The notes under the pieces were generated by a model that was not told where the DNA came from, did no database searches, and saw only the letters and a list, made by a program, of their open reading frames with translations. A program made the translations under genes and the position numbers. Shown one piece after another: positions 55,640-64,000 of a DNA stretch of 64,000 nt (the stretch's first letter is position 1; each line of letters begins with the position of its first letter). This stretch comes from Dentipellis sp. KUC8613. Taxonomy: Eukaryota; Basidiomycota; Agaricomycetes; Russulales; Hericiaceae. The DNA lies in NCBI GenBank assembly GCA_002286715.1, contig NSJX01000005.1, positions 749,959 to 813,958 of the forward strand, written 5' to 3'.

Positions 55640-57622
55640 CTACGGCTCGTGCGCAAACTCGCCCGCCTGCATGACCTGCGGCACGAAGTCCTCGTCGACG
55701 GTCTCGTAGTCGTCCATCACGCTCCCGCTCCACAGCCCGAGCGGCTGCAGCGAGCGGTTCTGCTTCCCGTCCCACGTGACGGTGACCGCGCCAGCCGTGC
55801 TCGCGCTGGCGCCGTCTCCTGTGCGCGCGGTAGCACTTTCGCCAGCGCCCTCGCCGGTGCGCGCGTCCTCCCCCGTGCCTGCGGCGGCGCGCTCCCCTGG
55901 GACTGCGACAGCACCCGCGGCGGCGCGCAGCTCGGCGACGGTCTCCGCCTCGACGTTGCAGTGCAGCAGCGCGACCGTGCGCAGCGTCGGCGCGCGGGCG
56001 GCGATCACACGCGCGAGGGTGCGCGCCGTGTCGGGGTGGAGCATCGCGCGGTCGATGAGGAGCGTGTGCATATGCGGGAAGAGCGGCGCGGGCGGGTCGT
56101 CAGCATGCGCATCGGATATATGGGCGGGCTGGGGTTCGGCGTCGGGGTTGAGATTGGGATGAGGATTGGGATTGGGATTGGGATGGGGCGGAAGCGGCTG
56201 CGCGAGGGCCTCGACGAGCACGTCGAGCATGGTGCCGCCGACGTGGACGGTGTGCACGCCCGGCCAGCGGCGGAAGACGGGGCGCCAGTCCTGCGGGTGC
56301 TCGTTGTTGTAGCTGAGGATGCCGCCGGCGAACACGTCGAGCCCGTCGAGCGCGAGCGCGGCGCACGCGTCGAGCACGACCTGGATGTCCATGACGGGCT
56401 GCCCGGACCACATGAAGTCGACGACCGCGCGCCCCGCGTGCATGCTCCCGAGCGCGGCGCTGTCCGTCACCGCGCCCTCCCACGCCTGGATGCGCAGCTG
56501 GTTGACTGCGCCGTCTTTGGTGACGTAGATGCGCGCGGTGCGCATGCCCGCGAAGAAGGGCGCGACGTGGGTAAGGCAGTGCGTGAGCGCGGGCTGGTAG
56601 TCGACCTGGTCGCCCGCGAGGAAGCTCTGGAGGGTGATGGAGACGGAGGGTGGGAGCGTGAGCGCTTGCAGCAGCGCGACGCAGGAGGACTGGTCATCCG
56701 ACAGCGTGAGGTGCGTGAGTGCGGGGAGTGCAACGGTGCGCCCGGTCACCTGGGGGCCTGCCGGGATCGCCTGCTCAAGCGCGAGCCCGCGCAGCAGCGG
56801 TAGGCGCGCGAGCACGGTGAGGAGTGGGTCGAGCGTGCTGTTTTTCCACTCGGTCATGTCGCCGATGTGCAGGTGCGTGAGGCTGGAGAGCTTGAGCAGC
56901 GGCGAGGACCACGAGAGCTGCGCGCCGTGCAGCACGGTGAGGCGCGCGAGGCGTGGTACGCAGCCGGCGAAGACGGTGTCGGGGAGCGCGTTGGTTGCCC
57001 AGTGCCCGGTGAGGTTGGAGAGGTAGAGCTCCTCGAGGAGCGGCGCGGGGCTGGAGATGTACTCCATGAAGCGGCGGGGGAGGTTCGTGCCGTAGTACTG
57101 GCAGCTGATTTGTAGCGTCTTTATCCTGGAGAGATGCGCGAGTGCGTGCCCGAGAGAGATCAGAGACTTGCCGTCGTTGGATATGAAGCCGTGACGCACG
57201 GTCAGCGCAGCCTGCTTCGACCGCACGAGCATCCTCTGGCAGAGCTCAACGTTCGACATGAAGATGTGTGTCCAGAGCAGGGCGTCGTCGCGTGCGATCG
57301 AGCGCCATTGGCGGCAGACGTGTGAGAGGGTGAGTGCGGTGCGCGCGTAGCCGTACGACAGGCCGGGAGACACGATGGATGGGAGGTCAACGTTGGCCCA
57401 AAACATGCTCTCACGCGTCCCAGAGTCGTCGACGCAGAAATGGAAGATGTAGGAAAGGATTTCGGGGAGGAGGACAGAGATGGGTGCGAGCGCGTTTCGG
57501 CGGAGTCGAAGGTCGAGGAGGGCTTTGCGGTGGTGCTCAATCTGTATGTCGATGTCGCTGCGTTTGTCTGTCGGTGCCTCCCCCTCTGCGACCGATGCAA
57601 CGGGCGGTGTTGTGGCCGCCAT
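55640..57622 (-). CDS. F-box protein with leucine-rich-repeat-like body (Agaricomycete family)
   Basis: A single exon encodes 660 residues from MAATTPPVASV. The frame stays open upstream to an ATG at 57790, but that extension (Arg/Ser-rich) looks non-coding. The N-terminal helix IDIQIEHHRKALLDLRLRRN and F-box core ISVLLPEILSYIFHFCVDD / LSHVCRQWRSIARDDALLWT match the large Agaricomycete F-box expansion. In that family the F-box binds Skp1 in an SCF ligase and a variable Leu-rich region binds substrate. The body has irregular LRR-like strands (SSLTHLHIGDM, PALTHLTLSDDQ). An NPNPNPHPNLNP run near residue 520 and a Gly/Ala/Thr-rich stretch near 590-620 are low complexity. The C-terminus is acidic (DDYETVDEDF). 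The substrate is unknown. Confidence 0.85.
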   Translation of the reverse strand: MAATTPPVASVAEGEAPTDKRSDIDIQIEHHRKALLDLRLRRNALAPISVLLPEILSYIFHFCVDDSGTRESMFWANVDLPSIVSPGLSYGYARTALTLSHVCRQWRSIARDDALLWTHIFMSNVELCQRMLVRSKQAALTVRHGFISNDGKSLISLGHALAHLSRIKTLQISCQYYGTNLPRRFMEYISSPAPLLEELYLSNLTGHWATNALPDTVFAGCVPRLARLTVLHGAQLSWSSPLLKLSSLTHLHIGDMTEWKNSTLDPLLTVLARLPLLRGLALEQAIPAGPQVTGRTVALPALTHLTLSDDQSSCVALLQALTLPPSVSITLQSFLAGDQVDYQPALTHCLTHVAPFFAGMRTARIYVTKDGAVNQLRIQAWEGAVTDSAALGSMHAGRAVVDFMWSGQPVMDIQVVLDACAALALDGLDVFAGGILSYNNEHPQDWRPVFRRWPGVHTVHVGGTMLDVLVEALAQPLPPHPNPNPNPHPNLNPDAEPQPAHISDAHADDPPAPLFPHMHTLLIDRAMLHPDTARTLARVIAARAPTLRTVALLHCNVEAETVAELRAAAGAVAVPGERAAAGTGEDARTGEGAGESATARTGDGASASTAGAVTVTWDGKQNRSLQPLGLWSGSVMDDYETVDEDFVPQVMQAGEFAHEP

Positions 57623-58523
57623 GGCTCGCAGCGTCGAGGAGGTCGAGGAGACTGTGAGCGGTGGTGGCGGCGGGAGAGGGTCGCGTGCGATACGTAAGCA
57701 GGATAGGCAGGCTCGGAGAAATTCCCACCGCTGGTCTCGTCGGCTCGTCTCTCTGTTGGTCCTGACGCTGGCGCTCTGCGTACCACTCAAATCCTTGTCC
57801 CCCTCTTACTCTCCGACGCGCTTTATATTCACTCTCCCACCATCTGCTCCTATCATCTCGCTGCAGCGCCTTGAGGCTATCCCCACTTTTCAAGCTGTAT
57901 ACCCTTCTTGCCTAGCTCACCTGCCCCTGCGATCCATACCCTAATACCCTTCGTGTTGCGCTTCTGACACCTCGGAACGTCTTTCCTGTTCTTTTGCTTC
58001 GATCGACACGTGGAGACGGAGCCATATCAATCCTGCATCTGAACTCGGTGAGATATCTCTTCAGTCTTCCATTCCCGCATCCAAGATGGAAAACTTCGCC
58101 TCTATTCTTTCGACCACCATGATCTCTCCCATTCGCGTCATGTCATCCACTGTTTCCATGCATCGTCGCGTTCGGCCGCTCACTTAGACATTTTTTCTCT
58201 AGGCAAAATTTTTCGTGATTTTACCCGTGATTTCCATCCTCCGCCTTTCTTTCAATACCTAGCTCGGTGAGTTAATTCTCCGATTCTTTTTTTGAGGATG
58301 AATCTTCGACATTTGCACGTCAGTCAGAACGACTTCTGTAGTTGTGTAGGACGCCAATTTCCGCTTCTGAATCCATTTTTTTTATTGAAATTCGCCATGT
58401 GACATGTACTAATCGTTCCCTCCTCAGATTCTTCGTATACCTTAGGATTTGTAAGTACACAGTAGCTTCCAATGTCGGATCTTCCGATGGAGCTCATCTG
58501 TCGTTCGTAGTCAATAGATCGTC
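57623..58523. other. Divergent promoter region with a probable 5'-UTR intron for the ELMO gene
   Basis: About 900 bases lie between divergent F-box and ELMO starts. The part nearer the ELMO gene is T-rich. It contains GT..AG candidates such as GGTGAGTTAATTC (58266) with a CTCCTCAG acceptor (about 58428), consistent with an intron in the 5' UTR. No separate gene is seen. Confidence 0.4.
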
Positions 58524-61500
58524 ATGTCGCACCCTGGATCTCCCCGCCACGTCCCTAATGGTGATGGTCCTATTAGAGCTCCTCCCAATGGTACAGGAAG
58601 CAGCAAACCCGCCTTGATTCCGACCAACAGCGTTACCACGAAGGAGGGACAGACTGTTCGCGCCCGCATCGACCCTACGCTCAGCGCTGCCGACGTCGTC
58701 AAACAATTGTGTCTGAACCTCAAAGTCAAGGGACTTCCGTCTCATTACTCACTGCGAGATGAGACGGATGAGCTGATTACAAACGACAACCTGAGGAAGA
58801 TGATCAAGTCCAAGGCCAATCTGAAGTATGTATCCTTCTTTCTGACTCTGCTTCATTGTTGCCGATGTCGAGGGTCCGTTTCGTATCTTATGTGTCGTCT
58901 TTCTATGTCGTGTAGACTCGTGAATGCGCCGACAATAGAGGCGGCGGAACTTGTTGAAAAGCTCATTATGCGTGACGACAAGACGACAAGGCTTACGCTT
59001 TTCTCCATCCAGAAGTACATCCGGGTAAGAACCGGTCGGTTATGTCAAAACAATCCATTACTGACGATGACATACAGGAAGAGCAATTCGCCAACGAATT
59101 CCTGAACCGAGACGGCCTTCGTTTGCTCATAGATGTGATCAATGTCAGCCATGGTAATACTCTTGCAGTGAGTCTTATCTTGTCATCTCTCGTTGTTCCT
59201 TTATTAACGCGTCCCTGCGGTCCAGTATGCGTTGACTGCCATGCAGAACCTAATGGACCTCGACTACGGGTGGGCGAACCTTGACGATGAATTTATCTTC
59301 AAAGTGGTTCAGATCCTCTCTTCCCCACAATCCCTAATCAACGTCTGCCGCCCTGCGACTGCCATTCTGAAGCGTCTGGTAGAAGCCGATCCCTTCAGCG
59401 CTCCCGGTCCTTTGATGGCGGCAAGCTCCAGTCGAAGTCCACCCCCAGCGCCGCCCGGGTCCATCTACCGCTATGGTTTCGACGTTGTCTTCGAACAAAT
59501 GCGGAAAGAACAGGGGCTTCTGGAGACTGTCGTGAGCCGGTTGGGCAGTGCTGATACTGCCCTCGCACTTCACAGGTGTGTGGGCACGTCTGATACAATG
59601 ACACCCGAAGCCGCAGTGGTTCTGATCATCGCGGCAGCATGATGTTGATCAACTCACTGTTGGCACACGTAACGGATAACTGGTGGGACACCTTCATCGC
59701 CAAACTTGAGCGTCTTAACATCCGCAAGGCGGTCGTGGTGCGTGTGCTCTATCTTTGCGCCCACCCCCAATCAGCACATGGTCATGGCTATGGCTATGGA
59801 TATGAGTATGAATATCTCTGACACGACGCCCTCTTCAGCGCCTCATGTCCTCGCACACCGTCGAGGACCTGACGTCCTGCGTCCTCGACTTCCAAGAGAA
59901 CATGGCGCGCGTTACGTATCGCAAGAAGACGACGCTCGTCGAGCCCGACGTCGAGCAGGCGCACGACGCAGCACTCGAGTACATCTGGACGAACAGCAAG
60001 CTGCAGCCGCAGCGCGACGGCGACGGGAACATGCTCAAGTGGCGCCTCCTGGGGTGCGACACAGAGAACCTGGGACACGAGTTCGCCGAGGTCGGCGTCC
60101 TCGGACTCGACTGTCTAGTGAGTGCCCCACTATGCCCATGCCCGTGCACGTTTTAGCACGCGGTCCCAGGTGATTGTGATATTTATCGCTCTATCTTTCT
60201 TGTAGCGGCACTTCGTGCAGAGCGATCCGGATTTCTTCTCCAAGGTCGTGCAGGAGCAGATCAGCCGCCCGCCCGAGCGCCGGTGTCCCATCACCAAGGC
60301 CTCGAATGAGGTCGTCGAGCTGCTCTCCGAGCACTGGGCCATCTTCGCGCCAGGATGTACGTCGCGTTTTCCTCTTTCCTCTTTTCTCTTTCCTTTTTCC
60401 ATTCTGCATTCTGCATTCCACATCTTCCGTTCCCCGAGATCGAGATCAATTCCTCGGATATGACACATGAATGCGGGCTGCTGTTGGTGGCGTTGATGAT
60501 TCGTGACCGGCCGACTGACGTACGCCATCGCCGCATCTGCATCTAGACGCGAAGTCGCCGACCTTCTCGCCGTTTTTCCTCAACTTCTACAAGGTGCACG
60601 CGCTCGCGACGAATTTCTTCTACCGCATGTGGAACGAGAGCGGTGCGGCGCTGGGTGATTTCACGCGGGTTGTCGCGCTTGTGCGCAGCCAGTGAGTATA
60701 TAGCTCGCCCCTCACCCGCACCCTCGAAGGACGGACGCTCACAGATGACCCGCAGAGTCAAGGTCGCGCTGCGGCAGGAGAACGTGCGGCAGTGGCACGA
60801 GGTCGAGGCGGACTTCGTCGAGTGCGAGTACCGCGCCGTGCGGGATCGCCAGATGAAGGAGCTCGAGGCTGAGGACGATCTGCTCAGCAAGGTCCCCGTG
60901 CGGTATGTGTCCTTTCGCTGTAGTGACCGATCGTGGTGACTGACGGGCTGCGGCGGCTTAGGAACCTGAGCAAGAAGCTCTATAAGGAGTCGCAGGAGTT
61001 CGTGCGCTCGCAGCGAATACACTGCCTCCTGCAGGGCGCCTGGTTCATGAATGCGATCCCGTTATCGTCGCACAGCTCGCGCCGCCCGACCCGGCAATGG
61101 CGCTTTATGCGGATGGTGCGTCGTGCCTGTACTCATTTCCCCTCATACGCTCGATCCTCATACAATCTCATTCCGGCGCAGGATAACGGGCTGAAGTACC
61201 TCCACTACGTCGACAGCCAGGTGAAGTTCCCCGTGCGGCACGGGCTCGAGGACCTGCCGGACCGGATCGACGTGTCGCTGATCAGCGAGGTCGCGACGGG
61301 GAACTGCGCGCCGCCGGCGAACCTCGCGATGGCGGGGGGCGACCGCGACCTGCCGCCGTCGTCGCCGCTCGTCGCGTCGCCGCTGTCGTTCTCGCTCATC
61401 AGCACGCACGAGGGCTCGCTCGCGGACCAGATCGCGCCGGACCAGTCGCGGTGGGCGGACTGGACGGACGGCCTGAACATGCTGCGCCGCGGCGGCGGCC

Positions 61501-61778
61501 ATGTGTCGTCGCAGGAGACGAACGAGTTCATACAGGCGCTCACGGAGATCGGGCTCAAGATTAAATTGCTGGGTGCGTACGCTGCCGCCTGTTTTGTGGA
61601 CCGCCGGCACGAGAGCCGGTGTGTCAGTGCCAGTGCCAGTGCCATGCTGACTTTGTATATTGTCGGTGCCTTTGTAGATCTGTCCGGCGACAAGGTGGAG
61701 ATACCCAGCGGCCTCGTGGCGGGCCCGCCCCCGACAAATAATGACTTCTTCTTCTCGGATTTGTATGACCCGCAATAA
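58524..61778 (+). CDS. ELMO/CED-12 family protein (ELMO-ARM, ELMO and PH-like regions)
   Basis: In animals ELMO proteins partner DOCK-type exchange factors to activate Rac; fungal members probably act in Rac/Cdc42-driven polar growth. About twelve exons encode roughly 770 residues. The order is: an N-terminal ubiquitin-like region (VRARIDPTLSAADVVKQLCL), armadillo-type helices (LVEKLIMRDDKTTRLTLFSI, NEFLNRDGLRLLIDVINVSH), the ELMO domain (MLKWRLLGCDTENLGHEFAE, VGVLGLDCLRHFVQSDPDFF, PFFLNFYKVHALATNFFYRM), then a PH-like C-terminal region (IHCLLQGAWFMNAIP, LKYLHYVDSQVKFPV). The first residues are Pro/Gly-rich. It ends FFFSDLYDPQ without the Pro-rich SH3-binding tail of animal ELMO. It lies head-to-tail with the PB1/ZZ gene. 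Confidence 0.93.
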
Positions 61779-62114
61779 TGTATGTGTATTTACAGCACTG
61801 TAGTTATGATTATTGGGTTGGGTTGTGAGTTTGCAATACAAGTAAGAAAGCCTCAGGCACTAGGCACTGGTGCAACGTGGCTCAACTTCCAGTCATTGTG
61901 AGGGTACGTCCGACCTTGAATTCGTGCTACGTGTAAGACATACAGCGTGAGTGCCTTTTTCAAGACCTTTTCGAAGTGCTTGTAGTGGGAAGTGATCACG
62001 TTATAGATTAGGATGACGGTCTCAGCAGGCGCTTAATTTAAGCGCCCGAGGACCTTGCTGCGGAGGGGCAGATCGTCTCAGAGCTCCGTTTCACGCGTTC
62101 GCAACTGCGGCGCA
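61779..62114. other. Intergenic region (ELMO 3' end to PB1/ZZ gene)
   Basis: This 336-base spacer between two co-directional genes probably holds the ELMO 3' UTR and the downstream promoter. CAGGCACTAGGCACTGG near-repeats occur at 61854-61871. No gene is seen. Confidence 0.5.
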
Positions 62115-64000
62115 ATGCCCACCAACTCGTATTCCTCGTTCAGTTCGTCTTCAGATCAAACAAACGCTTGGTCCGACAGGACACTGGTTGTGAAATGCAG
62201 CTATTTCGATAGGACGAAGAAGGTCACTTTTGGCTCGGCTCGGACATGTACGTACGATGCGTTGATGTTACAGGTGCGTCTCGCAAGTATATTGGGCAGA
62301 TATGCGATAAATAACACCGTGATTTTCTCCCCAGGTGGAGAAGGCGTTCTTATTGGCGTCACGGACTTTCTCAATCAAGTGGACAGATGACGATGGGGAA
62401 GAAGTAGCCATTCGCACGGACGAGGAGGTGGTCGAGGCTATCCGATTCTACTGTCCACTCGACGAGCGAGTTGGATCTTCTGGCAGCTCCGATATCTCGT
62501 ATCGTAGCCTGACGCGCTCCAGCAGGATCGTCATGAAAATACAGGTCGTCGTCGAGTACGACGGTCCTGCCCTCTCAGACACCGCGTCGTTGGCTAGTAC
62601 CGACGAATTTACGAATCGCAGCGGCAGCGAGCGGCCCATGTCTCTGGATATTCCGCACTCGGACGACCTAGATGATGACGCCGTAACCATTAGCTCAAAA
62701 GACACCGGCAGCAGCCAGGATGTGCAGCGCAAACCGGACTCGCTCCTCAAGAAGCTTTTTTCAAGGCCCTCGCGTTCCGCACTACGTCTTCCATCACGAA
62801 ACGGGCAACGCTCACGATCCCGGAACTCGGACAATGGCACCTCGGATATACATTCTTCGTATCGACAATCCACGGAGGGAGATTCTGCTGCGTATCTGAC
62901 AGACCATAGCAGGCAAACCGGCATGGCACCTTCTGCCTCGTCCTCGAGGCGCTATCCATCGGATCCGTCCGCCGTATTTGAGCGTCTGAAGCTCGAGGAC
63001 CAGCCGGAGCACACACTGACCCCCCAGCGCTCTATCGTAAGCCCGGCGTGGATACAAGAGCAAGCTCGTCTTCAAAACATCAGGCTAGGTATCCCGCACC
63101 CTCCATCGGACGCCGATACCTTCTCTCTCAACACCGATCACACCATGACCTCCGACGACGTCGATGCTCACTTATCGAAACCGAGCAAACCGATACTTGT
63201 CAAGGCCCATGAAGGCGGGAAGACATATTGGCAATACAATGCGGACTTCCAGGACAACTTGGGAGAGAGCTCCAGTTTCGAGTACGATGCCAGCGCCAGC
63301 GACAATGTTCATGGGCATCGTGAACGGCCGATCTCGATGACCACGGTCACGGAAGAATCTGGCGGCATCCTCTCCTCGGGCTACCCAGTCTCCACGGAGA
63401 GCTCGAGCAACCGCATGTCCTTATCGCAAACATCGGAGTCCCAGGAGATTTACTATACCCAATTACTAGTCCCCGACGAGGTTACGGCTTGCTCGGAATG
63501 CAAGACCATCCTGGACTCGATGCGATACGTCTGCACGACGTGCGGCGAGAAGACCCCCTTGCCTAGACAGGAGCTGGAGGCGTTGCTGGAGAGCGGTAAA
63601 GGGAAGGCGAAATCCACGAGTCCCATGTATAAACACAGTTCAGGATCTGGCAGCACCGTGACCTACCCCCCACACGCCCATCGTTCGGCATCCTCGTCCT
63701 CGACGGCTTTCTCTGCAGCCGACACAGAGATATACCCTCCGCCGCCATTCTCAAAGCCCCTCCCTGATTTACCGTCCACTTCACCTACCCTCGTCGGCGG
63801 TTCGTCCGCCCATTCACAGCAGCGTAGCAATTCGTCGTCGTCTTCCTCGTCTTCGACCTCGCGCACTTCCGGATACGAGCTGTGTGCTATGTGCATCCAG
63901 AAGAGTGGCATGTACCACGGGGTCTACCCAGACGAGGAAACGGTGTCGTCTATCGGAATGGGCGGAGGCAGCCCACCATCTCCACAGGTGTTGTCTGCCC
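62115..64000 (+). CDS. PB1/ZZ-finger protein of the NBR1 autophagy-receptor type (truncated by window end)
   Basis: Exon 1 (62115-62273) joins exon 2 (62335 onward) in phase 0 across a 61-base intron. The N-terminal PB1 domain reads LVVKCSYFDRTKKVTFGSAR, VEKAFLLASRTFSIKWTDDD and AIRTDEEVVEAIRFY, a typical oligomerisation module. A long Ser-rich, probably disordered stretch follows. A zinc-binding segment then appears, ACSECKTILDSMRYVCTTCG, and about 110 residues later YELCAMCIQKSGMYHGV. These look like two halves of a ZZ finger separated by a Ser/Pro/Lys-rich insert. PB1 plus ZZ is the architecture of NBR1/p62-type selective autophagy receptors; that function is inferred. The C-terminus, where further ZZ, FW or LIR parts would be, lies beyond 64000. 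Confidence 0.85.

Noticed and set aside
55451..56803. Long plus-strand open frame opposite the F-box gene
   Set aside because: It is a shadow frame with biased Arg/Ala/Val composition. The minus-strand single exon has a clear F-box and a start-to-stop frame.
57623..57790. Upstream start for the F-box protein (57790)
   Set aside because: The 56 extra residues are Arg/Ser/Pro-rich and precede the more usual beginning MAATTPPVASV; they lie in the probable 5' leader.

Overview
The window is nuclear DNA of a filamentous basidiomycete, most likely an Agaricomycete. The genes carry many spliceosomal introns of about 50-65 bases with GT..AG ends. Base composition is GC-rich. The proteins are of fungal type: a TOR kinase, a GPI-anchored chitin deacetylase, a Rom2-type Rho GEF with a CNH domain, an Agaricomycete-style F-box protein and a DUF7330 protein. 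No rRNA, CRISPR array or virus was seen. The gene models were spliced by eye from reading frames and splice sites, so the exon edges I give are hypotheses, although their phases agree.

Layout. 1-2.4 kb: a C2H2 transcription factor (+). 2.4-13.5 kb: a gene-poor stretch of about 11 kb holding one candidate Tc1/mariner-type MITE (6544-6770) and one possible two-exon orphan gene (8292-8658). 13.5-15.8 kb: a SAF1-like F-box/RCC1 protein (+). 16.1-24.9 kb: the TOR kinase (-, about 33 exons). 25.1-28.2 kb: SEC1 (+), divergent from TOR across 186 bp. 28.5-30.1 kb: proteasome ATPase RPT4 (-). 30.2 kb: an intron-containing tRNA-Pro(AGG). 30.6-31.7 kb: a DUF7330 protein (+). 32.2-34.5 kb: an M20 amidohydrolase (+). 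35.3-37.6 kb: a J-domain protein of the Caj1/Djp1 type (-). 39.9-40.9 kb: a low-complexity hypothetical protein (-). 41.2-43.5 kb: carnitine acetyltransferase (-). 44.5-49.9 kb: ROM2 (-). 50.3-51.0 kb: an unrecognised four-exon gene (-), followed by about 1.3 kb of ambiguous coding-like sequence. 53.0-55.0 kb: chitin deacetylase (+). 55.6-57.6 kb: an F-box protein (-). 58.5-61.8 kb: an ELMO/CED-12 protein (+). 62.1 kb to the window end: a PB1/ZZ protein of the NBR1 type (+, truncated).

Functions. Most genes are conserved housekeeping or growth-control genes: TOR nutrient signalling, exocytosis (Sec1), proteolysis (Rpt4, F-box proteins), Rho/cell-wall signalling and wall modification (Rom2, chitin deacetylase, ELMO protein), peroxisomal/mitochondrial acetyl-carnitine shuttling and selective autophagy (NBR1-like). 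Eukaryotic neighbours are not operons, so shared function should not be read from adjacency alone. The exception worth attention is the short TOR/SEC1 divergent promoter.

Most unusual points: the MITE-like inverted repeat in the gene-poor block; an acetyltransferase with both a mitochondrial-type presequence that an internal Met can bypass and a C-terminal AKL peroxisome signal; a 488-base intron that joins what looks like two genes into one ROM2; a 25-bp duplication that rewrites the C-terminus of the M20 enzyme; and an unrecognised gene at 50.3-51.0 kb beside possibly decayed coding sequence. I did not find a convincing wholly new multi-gene system.
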